Origin: CAMEON01 sp045577755
GTDB taxonomy: Bacteria; Bacillota; Clostridia; Oscillospirales; CAG-272
Assembly (NCBI GenBank): GCA_045577755.1
Contig: JAZNJA010000015.1
Coordinates: forward strand, 1 to 12,571
Length of the DNA stretch: 12,571 bases
Direction: 5' to 3'
Shown here in pieces: positions 1 to 6,776 of this stretch (within the stretch, counting starts at the first letter, position 1; the number at the start of each line of letters is the position of its first letter). Under the pieces are notes generated by a model. That model searched no databases, had not been told where the DNA came from, and was given only the letters and a program-made list of their open reading frames with translations. The translations under genes were made by a program, and so were the position numbers.

Positions 1-180
1 GCTTCGCGGAGCTCCCCCAGAGGGGGAGCCTCAGAACGGCGGGAAAACACTTGTCGGGAAACGGGATTTCGCTGGGTTTAGTACGAAAGGCTCCCCCTCT
101 GGGGGAGCTCCCGCCGTAGGCGGGTGAGAGGGCAACACCCAAGGGTCAGCACAAACCAACAACCCTATAAACCCCAATTT
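1..180. repeat. MITE-like dispersed repeat, copy 1 (left end cut by window edge)
   Basis: This stretch aligns without gaps to 9407-9586. I count 15 mismatches in 180 positions by hand, all within the first 117; positions 118-180 are identical. It contains two GC-rich hairpins of the form GCTCCCCC-loop-GGGGGAGC in inverted arrangement, then a short CCCGCC/GGCGGG palindrome, then the end sequence GGTGAGAGGGCAA. A conserved non-palindromic tail runs to position 180. It encodes no protein. The left inverted repeat lies partly outside the window. The tail abuts the stop codon of the adenylation-enzyme gene (181-183), so the hairpins may also act as the 3' end of that operon's transcript. Confidence 0.85.
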
Positions 181-1725
181 TCACGACTCTTTACTCTCCG
201 CCCTCTCCCGCAGCCCCTTCCGATCCACCTTTCCATTGGGTGTCAGCGGCATGACCGCCAGCTTTTCGCAGAAGGCGGGGATCATGTAGGGGGGCAGAGC
301 GGCGCGCAGGGTCTTGGTCAGAATAGTCGGCTCGGTGTCGCCCACGTAGTACAGCCCGATGCGCTTCCCGCTTGCGTCGTAGACACAGCAGGCGGCGCGG
401 ACACCGTCGGCGGATGCGGCGGCGGCCTCGATCTCGCCAAGCTCGATGCGGTGGCCCATGTGCTTGATCTGGGCGTCACGGCGGCAGACGAAGACCAGCT
501 CACCGTGGTCGTTGAAGCGGCCGATGTCACCCGTGCGGTAGATGATCTCGGGGTAGTGGGGGTTCAGGGGGTTCTGGACAAAGGCCTCGGCGGTCTTGTC
601 GGGGTTGGCGTAATACCCCAGGGTCACGCAGGTGCCTCGCAGGCAGATCTCGCCCTCCTCCCCCACAGCAGCGCGGCGGCCATCCTCGGTGAGGAGCATG
701 AGGTCGGTGTTGCGGAAGGGCTTGCCCACGGGGATGACCTCGTCGGGGGCCAGGTCGCGGGCGGGCCAGTAGCAGGACATACCCGTGGCCTCGGTGGGGC
801 CGTAGAGATTGAAGAAGCGGGCCTCGGGGAGGGCCGCCCGCCACAGATCGTACTGCTTGCGGGGGAAGACCTCACTGCCGAAGCAGACGGTGGTCAGATA
901 CTTGGGGGTATGGGACTCCAAAGCACCCAGCGACGAGATCATGGTCAGAGCCGAGACCACCCAGCAGACGGTATTGATCTTATGCTCGGTGAGGTAATCG
1001 CAGAGCTTGACAGGGAACATGAACAGCATCTTGGGTACGAGGTAGGCCGTGGCACCGAACTTGACGGTAGGCATGATCTCCTTCAAAGGGGCGTCAAAGT
1101 ACAGCGGGGTCTGGTTGGCGAAGACCGTGTCCTCGTTAAAGCCGATGGCCTCACACAGAGACTCGGTGTAGTCGATGACGGATCGGTGGCAGGCGACCAC
1201 TCCCTTGGGGACACCTGTGGACCCCGAGGTGAAGACCACGTAGATGGGATCGGTGTCGATCTGGCGGTCGCGGACGGAGCGCAGGGCGGTCTCGTCTGCG
1301 GCGGTCAGCTCCCGCCCCTCGGCGTGACACAGTTCCTCCCAGGGGAGAATGGTACCACCGAAAAGCCCTTGATCCAAGAGCTTTTGGGCGTTCTTGGCGT
1401 TCTTCTTATCGTAAATGAGCAAACGGGGCTTGAGAGTATCCAGGATCAGCCCCATGCGCTGGACCGGCATATCCCCGTCCAGGGCGGCGTAGAAGCACCC
1501 CGCGTAGAGCGCGCCGAAGAAGGTGGCAATGGTGTGAGGATGCTTGTCCATGAGCACCGCCACAGGCTCGGCGTTGTATCCCCTGCGCAGAAGGCCGGCG
1601 CCCACACACCGGGCGTGGGTATGGAGTTCGGAGAAGGTCAACCCCTCGGTTCCCGTGGAAAAGGCAAGCTTGTCGGGGACGCGGGGGGCGGTGGCTTCGA
1701 GGTATTGGAGGATGTTGGTGAGCAT
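181..1725 (-). CDS. Stand-alone amino-acid adenylating enzyme (AMP-binding, DltA/NRPS A-domain-like)
   Basis: This 514-residue protein has the full set of ANL-superfamily core motifs. FTSGSTGVPKG is at residues 165-175 (A3, P-loop). FDAP at 210-213 has Asp211 in the place that usually binds the substrate alpha-amino group. NLYGPTE is at 306-312 (A5), YRTGD at 396-400 (A7), GHRIELGEIE at 424-433 (A8), and PNGKVDRK at 496-503 (A10, with the catalytic Lys499). The family activates a carboxylic acid, here probably an amino acid, as an acyl-AMP and usually passes it to a carrier-protein thiol. The length matches D-alanine:carrier-protein ligase (DltA) and single NRPS A domains. There is no condensation or carrier domain. 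The start at 1725 follows AGGAG with 6 bases of spacing. It is the last gene of a three-gene operon, 9 bp after the preceding stop. No carrier-protein or MBOAT gene is visible downstream, where a repeat begins at once. The substrate cannot be read with confidence from sequence alone. Confidence 0.85.
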   Translation of the reverse strand: MLTNILQYLEATAPRVPDKLAFSTGTEGLTFSELHTHARCVGAGLLRRGYNAEPVAVLMDKHPHTIATFFGALYAGCFYAALDGDMPVQRMGLILDTLKPRLLIYDKKNAKNAQKLLDQGLFGGTILPWEELCHAEGRELTAADETALRSVRDRQIDTDPIYVVFTSGSTGVPKGVVACHRSVIDYTESLCEAIGFNEDTVFANQTPLYFDAPLKEIMPTVKFGATAYLVPKMLFMFPVKLCDYLTEHKINTVCWVVSALTMISSLGALESHTPKYLTTVCFGSEVFPRKQYDLWRAALPEARFFNLYGPTEATGMSCYWPARDLAPDEVIPVGKPFRNTDLMLLTEDGRRAAVGEEGEICLRGTCVTLGYYANPDKTAEAFVQNPLNPHYPEIIYRTGDIGRFNDHGELVFVCRRDAQIKHMGHRIELGEIEAAAASADGVRAACCVYDASGKRIGLYYVGDTEPTILTKTLRAALPPYMIPAFCEKLAVMPLTPNGKVDRKGLRERAESKES

Positions 1726-1734
1726 AGAAGGCTC

Positions 1735-3246
1735 CTATGATCGGATAATGGTCTCGGTGACGGCGGCGTACTTCCCGCACACATCCAGCGCGGCGGGATG
1801 GGCGCCCGTACTGCCGAACACGCAGGAGGAGGGAGCGGACAAGTCCAGAGGCTTACCCGCGAAGTTGGTAGAGATACCGCCCGCCTCGGAGAGGATCACC
1901 GAACCGGCGGCGTAGTCCCAGGGGGACAGCACAGGCTCACAGAAGGCGTCCAGCTGACCGCTTGCCACGTGGCAGATATCCAGGGCGGCAGAGCCGGAAC
2001 GGCGGAAGTCGGCGAAGGTATGGAAGAGATCGTAGGTCATTTCCTTGACCGTCTCGGAAAGGGTATCCTTGCGGTAGGGGGCGGATCCGATAGAGACGAT
2101 GCCGCGGGTGACGGGTCGGTTGGAAGCATGGATGGGCCGGCCGTTTCGGGTGGCTCCCTGCCCCTTCACGGCGGAGTAATACTCGTCGCGGTAAGGGTCG
2201 TAGATGCCGCCGAAGAGGGGCTGACCGTCCAGAAGCAGTCCCACCGACACGGCAGAGTGATCGTAGCCGCACATGAAGTTGGTGGTGCCGTCGATGGGGT
2301 CGATGATAAAGGTGTAGCCCGCTCCGATGGTCTGGGTGGACTCTCCATCCTCCTCGGCGAAGAAGTGAGCGTCGGGGAATATCTTGGTGAGTTCAGCCTT
2401 CAAAAACTCCTGCACCTTGACGTCGTAGGCGGTGACGAAGTTGGAGCTTCCCTCCTTGCACTCGGGGTTGTTGCGCACCTCGTCGGGGACGGATCGCATG
2501 ATGGCACCCGCCTCGCGGATCAGAGTCTCCATGCGCTCCAGAGGGAGCAGGCCGTGGGACGCGGGGGTGCCTTGGATCTCGTCGCGGAGAGCCATGGCCA
2601 GGCGGGGCTTACGGGTGGTGATGTTGGTGATGCCCTTGCGCAGGAGATCACGAATCACCGCCTCGTCGTCCACCGTCCAGGCTGAGAAGTCCATGCCGCG
2701 GTCGCGGAGGTAGGCAAGATTGGAGTCGGATATCATGGAGTAGTGGAGGTTCAGGATGGGCTCGCCCACGCCTTGGAAGGAGTCGCAGGCATTACGCACG
2801 GCGGCCTCGTTGTCCGCGCAGGGCCACAGGCTGGGCCAGAGCTGCCCGCCTTCGGCCACGATCAGATCGTTGCGGTGGTTGCAGGCCCCCGTAAAGGCCA
2901 TGCGGTGGGCCACGCCGAAGCGGCGGGCGGCCTCCATAACGGGGGTGATCAGCCCGTCGGTCTTGACGTCGCAGTTGACCCGCAGGTCGGAAATGGGAGC
3001 GATCAGCTCCAGAAACTTCTCAAAGGATACACAGGCGGCGGGATCCTCGGCCACGTCGTGGGAGAGATAGAGCAGCTCCCCGTGGGCGCGGATATCGATC
3101 TCGATCATCTCCGCCCCCGAATCAATGGCGGCAAGGATATGGTCAATGCTGTTGGGCGCGGTCCCCTCACAGCCCGAGTGGGCGGTGATCAGGGTCAAGC
3201 CAACCGAGCGGAGCCGGGCTTTGGAGTAACGGACGGTCTGTTTCAT
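1735..3246 (-). CDS. Bifunctional GDPD-like / inositol monophosphatase-like fusion protein
   Basis: This 503-residue protein has no signal peptide and is therefore probably cytoplasmic. Residues about 15-215 resemble a glycerophosphodiester phosphodiesterase barrel: AHSG at 22-25 in place of the usual HRG, GAEMIEID at 44-51 with the Glu49/Asp51 metal pair, SHD at 62-64, DVK at 93-95, and a C-terminal AWTVDD at 189-194. Residues about 225-490 are an inositol-monophosphatase-type phosphatase: AEED at 297-300, the diagnostic DPIDGTTNF at 316-324, and WDYAAG at 443-448, so the metal ligands (Glu298/299, Asp316, Asp319, Asp444) are present. The start at 3246 is chosen because the longer frame back to 3447 would overlap the C-terminus of the upstream gene. 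A weak AGAGG precedes the ATG at 3246, only 14 bp after the upstream stop. A plausible role is stepwise cleavage of a glycerophosphodiester and then of the released sugar- or polyol-phosphate. The family assignments are firm; the joint reaction is inferred. Confidence 0.88.
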   Translation of the reverse strand: MKQTVRYSKARLRSVGLTLITAHSGCEGTAPNSIDHILAAIDSGAEMIEIDIRAHGELLYLSHDVAEDPAACVSFEKFLELIAPISDLRVNCDVKTDGLITPVMEAARRFGVAHRMAFTGACNHRNDLIVAEGGQLWPSLWPCADNEAAVRNACDSFQGVGEPILNLHYSMISDSNLAYLRDRGMDFSAWTVDDEAVIRDLLRKGITNITTRKPRLAMALRDEIQGTPASHGLLPLERMETLIREAGAIMRSVPDEVRNNPECKEGSSNFVTAYDVKVQEFLKAELTKIFPDAHFFAEEDGESTQTIGAGYTFIIDPIDGTTNFMCGYDHSAVSVGLLLDGQPLFGGIYDPYRDEYYSAVKGQGATRNGRPIHASNRPVTRGIVSIGSAPYRKDTLSETVKEMTYDLFHTFADFRRSGSAALDICHVASGQLDAFCEPVLSPWDYAAGSVILSEAGGISTNFAGKPLDLSAPSSCVFGSTGAHPAALDVCGKYAAVTETIIRS

Positions 3247-3260
3247 GGCGATAGCCTCTG

Positions 3261-4541
3261 TCAGTAGTATTTTTCCAGATGAGGGGTAGGCGTGATGACG
3301 GTCTTTTCGGAGGCGGGATATGCGCCCGCGTTGTAGGTGTAGAAGCCCGCGCGGATGTGGTTGAAGGCACGGAGCTGAGCGTCTGTCAGCAGACAGCCGC
3401 TGTGGGTATAGACCACGTTGATATGTGTGCAGTCGAAATGATACCAACGTGGGTCCTCAGCCGTGCCGATGTTGACCATGATCCAGAAGTGGGTCCCCTC
3501 GGCGGCACCGGGCGTACGCTCGATCTCGCGGTAATCGATCCCCAGTCGGCGGCAGAAGGCGATCGCGGCGGCGAAGTAGTTGTAGCAGTCACCCGAGCCG
3601 GCCACAAAAAGCGCGTCGTAGGCGGCGCGGATCCAGTCCGACTTGTCCGAATCCGAGGTATAGGCGATGTGATCGTAGACGTAGCGGTAGACCGCGCGAA
3701 GCTGAGCCTCCTTGTCCATGCCCGGGGTAATGATGCGGGCAATGACCTCGTCGATCCGGGCGTTGAGCTGCTCCTCGGTGACCTGATTTTCGTAGATATG
3801 GATGGTGGTAGCCGCCCAGGAAACGTTGCCCGACTGATCCGCCGCGGTGAAGCGCACCTCATAATCCCCGGGCGTAGTGGGATCCACCGAGGAAGCGTCC
3901 ACCTGGATATCCACCTCCCCGCCGCAGTTGTCCTCCACCACCAGGCCCTTGCGGTAGGCGATGGCCTCCCCCACGTAAGCCGACAGCTCGGGCACCGTCT
4001 TGAAGACGGGAGGAACGGTATCCTCGATCACGGTCAGAATGGAGTGAAGCTCCTTGGTGCGGTTTCCGCTGGCATCCTCCACGCGGAAGACGATGTCGTA
4101 GTCCCCGATCTGATTCATGTCGGGGAGGTCACACTCAAAGTAGGCGGTGTACTCGTCGGCCTCCACGATGGTGCCGATGAAATCCAGGGCGTTGGGCTTG
4201 CCGATCCCGCGGGCATAGTAAACGTGCCTGGCCGTCACCACGGGAGCCTTGCGATCGCGAACCGTAAGCTTGAGAATATAGTCCCGCCCTTCGGCGTCGG
4301 TCATGGGGATCTCATAGGTGCCGGGGCGGTTGACACAGCTCTCGTCAAACCCCGCCACGTAGGCCGCGCCGTCGGCCCCCACCAGACGGTAGGGGGAGGG
4401 GAGGTCACTGCCCGCCTCAATGGTATAGGTGATCTTCTTGGCACAGCCCGTCACGGACGCGGTGACCGAAAGGCAGAGAAAGAGAGCCGCCAGCGAAAGA
4501 GACAGGGCGCGGCGGACGGAGCTTTTGCGGGACTTGGCCAT
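3261..4541 (-). CDS. Transglutaminase-like lipoprotein with Ig-like domains
   Basis: This is a 426-residue probable surface lipoprotein. The N-terminus has Lys/Arg residues, a hydrophobic core at about 13-29 and the lipobox VTGC, so Cys33 would be lipidated and the protein anchored outside the membrane. Residues about 40-250 hold two to three bacterial Ig-like repeats of the DUF5011/HYR type; note the recurring D(R/T)xxP(V/P)V starts and GDYxxxF(R/T)xxDxSGN ends. Residues about 255-385 form a transglutaminase-like papain-fold domain with the triad Cys319 (GSGDCYNY), His351 (GTHFW) and Asp370 (YHFDCTH). Such bacterial domains are usually proteases, peptidoglycan-associated or of unknown substrate rather than true cross-linkers. 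The start at 4541 is backed by a very strong GGAGGTGAT a few bases upstream. It is the first gene of the operon with the GDPD-phosphatase fusion and the adenylation enzyme, behind the promoter at 4583-4611. Confidence 0.87.
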   Translation of the reverse strand: MAKSRKSSVRRALSLSLAALFLCLSVTASVTGCAKKITYTIEAGSDLPSPYRLVGADGAAYVAGFDESCVNRPGTYEIPMTDAEGRDYILKLTVRDRKAPVVTARHVYYARGIGKPNALDFIGTIVEADEYTAYFECDLPDMNQIGDYDIVFRVEDASGNRTKELHSILTVIEDTVPPVFKTVPELSAYVGEAIAYRKGLVVEDNCGGEVDIQVDASSVDPTTPGDYEVRFTAADQSGNVSWAATTIHIYENQVTEEQLNARIDEVIARIITPGMDKEAQLRAVYRYVYDHIAYTSDSDKSDWIRAAYDALFVAGSGDCYNYFAAAIAFCRRLGIDYREIERTPGAAEGTHFWIMVNIGTAEDPRWYHFDCTHINVVYTHSGCLLTDAQLRAFNHIRAGFYTYNAGAYPASEKTVITPTPHLEKYY

Positions 4542-4582
4542 GGGATCACCTCCAATACAATATATAGAGTATTATCTGTAAT

Positions 4583-4611
4583 ATTGTACCATATATGCGG
4601 GGGGAAGTCAA
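4583..4611 (-). promoter_or_regulatory. Sigma-A-type promoter of the transglutaminase/GDPD-IMPase/adenylation operon
   Basis: Read on the minus strand, a -35 box TTGACT (4611-4606) and a -10 box TACAAT (4588-4583) are separated by exactly 17 bases, with an AT-rich stretch downstream. The start codon at 4541 is about 35 bases from the expected transcription start, and the strong ribosome binding site lies between them. It is preceded by the terminator at 4659-4685, so it marks a separate transcription unit. Confidence 0.75.
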
Positions 4612-4658
4612 GGGAAACAGGGGGATTTTTACAGGAAATTTACGGTTTTTTTGAGGAC

Positions 4659-4685
4659 AAAAAATCCCCGCCCGAGGGGGCGGGG
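4659..4685 (-). terminator. Rho-independent terminator after the sigma/anti-sigma genes
   Basis: On the minus strand an 8-bp perfect GC stem (CCCCGCCC / GGGCGGGG, loop CCTC) is followed by A and six Ts. It lies about 45 bases past the stop of the membrane protein gene at 4732 and upstream of the next promoter, so it separates the two units. Confidence 0.88.
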
Positions 4686-4731
4686 GGAAGGTTATTCGGT
4701 GGGCAACAGTCCCTGTCGGATCAGGATGACC

Positions 4732-6018
4732 TTAGTCGGAAAGCGCGGAAGCAGGCACCAGCGTACCCGATTCCTGTCCGTCGCGGATCTCGATCACATA
4801 TTCATATAAGCGCCCGTCAAGAGCCGTAAAGCGGCAGCCCTCCATGATCCCGTGATGCTCCCACTCAGCCGAATGGGGACAGCCCACATGACAAGGCGTG
4901 TTATTGCAATCGCCGTGGACAAGGTATTCAAACCAGTCACCGTTGTCAAATACGATGAAGCACCGCTCCATTCCGGTCTCCTTGGATTCAACGCGGAATC
5001 GGCAGAAATCGTCTGCCCAGCCGTAGCCGCGGCCCAGCGCGCCTACGTCTCCCACGGCAAATTCGGTAAGAATGATCTCTGCCATGGCGGCCGTTCTCTT
5101 TTCATCCTTCGTCACGGGAGTATAGTCCAACTCGGCCCTACGGGTATCCGCCTTGGCAACGAAGGATTCCACCAAATGTTCAGCCTGCTCACGGGTCACA
5201 GACGCAGGCTCCGTAAAGCGTGCTGAGCCCAGCACGGCACAGCGGGTGACGGCATAACCACCCCTGACGTGCAAATCCTCCTCTCGGTTCACAAGTCTCC
5301 TTACGCCCACGTAAAGGCTTCCGACGCCAGTGATATTTCCACCTTCGTCCTCGATGGAGAAGCTCAGAATGGCCTCGTCCAGCTCCGTCGAGGACATGGG
5401 GATCAACACGGAAATGCAGGAGGTGGCGGGATCGAAGGTCAGAGTGCTGACACGGCCTCCGTCCACCCAATCAATCACCGTAGAATCGTTGTGTAGAAGA
5501 GCCTCGTAGAACTCGCCGCCCCAAGACAGATCCGTATCCTCTGTCAAGGGCATTTCAACCGGGCGCAGGCATTTGGAATCGGCGTTCACCGTGACGGTCT
5601 CACCGGGCTTGCAGTCGATGGTCAGAATGGTATACCGATACCGATACGCCACCGAATCCACCTGTATATTGGATTCGTGAATCGGCATATCCGGATCGGA
5701 GACCGTGGCGGCCTCGGTAGCCGACAGGTTCGTCAGTCTCACCATTGGCATCTCTACGTAGGCGGGGAGAGCATCCTCTCCCGAGGTAACGGGGGGATCA
5801 TGGGGTGTCATCATGGGAATGGCCAGCAACGCCCCGATCATAAGAGTCAGGGACAAACAGGCGGCCAATAGGACCACGGCGCGGCGGCGCAGGGTGGCGC
5901 GGCGTGCAACGCGGGTCTCCTTCAGATCGGCGGCGCGGATCATGGCGGTCTGTACGGTATCCTCATCCAGCATACCCACGGCGTCGTTCAGCTTTTCTTT
6001 GTTCGTATTCAGTTTCAT
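4732..6018 (-). CDS. Probable membrane anti-sigma factor with extracytoplasmic Cys/His cluster
   Basis: This 428-residue protein has a charged cytoplasmic N-terminus of about 46 residues (with an Arg-rich stretch just before the membrane), one transmembrane helix at about 47-67, and a large extracytoplasmic part. The topology and its position 18 bp after an ECF sigma gene are typical of Bacillota anti-sigma factors, which hold the sigma factor until an envelope signal arrives. I do not recognise a named family in the outer domain. Its C-terminal region carries a compact group of Cys and His: C371, C376, C380, H382, H388, H389 and C395, with C339 and C353 further upstream. This could bind metal or form disulfides. 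The start at 6018 has AAGGAG 8 bases upstream. A strong terminator follows. The anti-sigma role is inferred from topology and context. Confidence 0.72.
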   Translation of the reverse strand: MKLNTNKEKLNDAVGMLDEDTVQTAMIRAADLKETRVARRATLRRRAVVLLAACLSLTLMIGALLAIPMMTPHDPPVTSGEDALPAYVEMPMVRLTNLSATEAATVSDPDMPIHESNIQVDSVAYRYRYTILTIDCKPGETVTVNADSKCLRPVEMPLTEDTDLSWGGEFYEALLHNDSTVIDWVDGGRVSTLTFDPATSCISVLIPMSSTELDEAILSFSIEDEGGNITGVGSLYVGVRRLVNREEDLHVRGGYAVTRCAVLGSARFTEPASVTREQAEHLVESFVAKADTRRAELDYTPVTKDEKRTAAMAEIILTEFAVGDVGALGRGYGWADDFCRFRVESKETGMERCFIVFDNGDWFEYLVHGDCNNTPCHVGCPHSAEWEHHGIMEGCRFTALDGRLYEYVIEIRDGQESGTLVPASALSD

Positions 6019-6036
6019 GGTTGATTCTCCTTTCGA

Positions 6037-6600
6037 TCAAATGAATATTCCGTCATGCTCCAAGGCTTTCTTGAGCTTCTTGCGGATGCGCACCAGCCGC
6101 ATGACCACGGCAGAGTCCCGCAGACCGCAGACCTCCCCGACCTCCTCGTTGGACATAAAGGAAAAATACCGCAGAGTAAAGATGATCCTGTCCTCCTCCG
6201 ACAGGGTACGAAGGAAGCGTTGCAGGCAGTCGCGGATGGCCACCGCCTCCAAGGGACTCGCCCCGTGAGGATCGGACAGGCACTCGGCAAGCTCCTCCAG
6301 CGAACCCTCGTAGTCCTCGCCCCCGCGACGGGAAGCGGTCTTGTAGCGTACGCGATCTATGGCGCGGCGGCGTACCAACGCGCTGACGTAGGCCAGCACC
6401 CCCTTGGGTCTGTCGGGGGGCACGGCGTTCCACAGATCCAGCAGGGCATCGTTGACGCACTCCTCGGCGTCGGAGGGTGAGCCCAGTATGCGGTACGCCA
6501 AGCCGTACAGGATACGGCCGTATCGGCGGGACACCTCCTCCAAGGCGGCCTCCTCATGGCGGTACAAACCCTCGCGCAGGGTGTCCTCGTTCCAAAGCAT
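6037..6600 (-). CDS. ECF-type RNA polymerase sigma factor
   Basis: This 187-residue protein has the two-domain ECF sigma-70 layout. Region 2 is at about 20-90 (RYGRILYGLAYRILG, then DAEECVNDALLDLWN, which matches the -10-recognition helix). A linker follows at about 91-115, and region 4 is at about 120-180 (LSEEDRIIFTLRYFSFMSNEEVGEVCGL, then a helix-turn-helix ending in RLVRIRKKLKKAL). It would redirect RNA polymerase to a small stress or envelope regulon, and ECF factors are usually held by the downstream membrane partner. The start at 6600 is chosen because domain homology begins there and an AAAGGAG lies upstream, although the spacing (about 13 bases) is long. The longer frame to 6684 adds a non-homologous Arg-rich tail and lacks a ribosome binding site. 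Confidence 0.88.
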   Translation of the reverse strand: MLWNEDTLREGLYRHEEAALEEVSRRYGRILYGLAYRILGSPSDAEECVNDALLDLWNAVPPDRPKGVLAYVSALVRRRAIDRVRYKTASRRGGEDYEGSLEELAECLSDPHGASPLEAVAIRDCLQRFLRTLSEEDRIIFTLRYFSFMSNEEVGEVCGLRDSAVVMRLVRIRKKLKKALEHDGIFI

Positions 6601-6686
6601 GGGTATTGTGTACTCTCCTTTCTGCCGATCCGTTTTTCTGTCACGGGGAAACGGCGGTCTTGTGAATGACGGGAAGCGCTTCATCC

Positions 6687-6713
6687 ATTATGTCGTAAGT
6701 CGTAACGGTTCAA
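6687..6713 (-). promoter_or_regulatory. Candidate promoter of the sigma/anti-sigma operon
   Basis: On the minus strand CATAAT (6692-6687) could be a -10 box, with TTGAAC (6713-6708) as a -35 at a short 15-base spacing or TTGTTG (6716-6711) at 18 bases. The GAAC core also resembles the -35 element of ECF promoters, which would fit autoregulation, but no ECF -10 lies at the expected distance. The call rests on position and partial matches only. Confidence 0.3.
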
Positions 6714-6721
6714 CAACCGTT
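6704..6721. repeat. Perfect 7-bp inverted repeat upstream of the sigma gene
   Basis: AACGGTT (6704-6710), loop CAAC and AACCGTT (6715-6721) form a perfect hairpin. On the plus strand it is followed by Ts, as in a weak terminator. On the minus strand it overlaps the candidate -35 region of the sigma operon and could be an operator or a structured spacer. Confidence 0.55.
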
Positions 6722-6735
6722 TTTTCAAAAAAGCC

Positions 6736-6776
6736 AAAAAAAGATACAAGACCCGCCCGACGCGCATCTTGTATCT
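6736..6776 (-). terminator. Rho-independent terminator of the aminotransferase gene
   Basis: On the minus strand a perfect 10-bp stem, AGATACAAGA (6776-6767) and TCTTGTATCT (6751-6742), encloses a 15-base GC-rich loop and runs straight into Ts (six beyond the stem, 6741-6736). It lies about 30 bases past the stop codon at 6804. The upstream arm belongs to the tandem repeat at 6766-6800, so the downstream arm could pair in three alternative registers. Confidence 0.82.

Noticed and set aside
124..1740. Long plus-strand open frame (538 codons) opposite the adenylation gene
   Set aside because: Its translation is low-complexity and rich in Gly, Val, Leu and His, as expected from an antisense frame of a GC-rich gene. 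The minus-strand frame has full AMP-binding motifs and a ribosome binding site, and this frame starts inside the repeat.
3247..3447. N-terminal extension of the GDPD-IMPase gene
   Set aside because: The extension overlaps the end of the transglutaminase gene in another frame, has no homology, and a start at 3246 fits the 14-bp operon gap.
3279..4829. Plus-strand open frame (516 codons) opposite the transglutaminase gene
   Set aside because: It runs across the promoter, the terminator and the 3' end of the anti-sigma gene, and shows no recognisable motif. It is an antisense shadow.
6601..6684. N-terminal extension of the sigma factor
   Set aside because: The extra 28 residues are Arg/Pro-rich and unlike any ECF sigma N-terminus, there is no ribosome binding site before 6684, and the AAAGGAG upstream of 6600 lies inside the extension.
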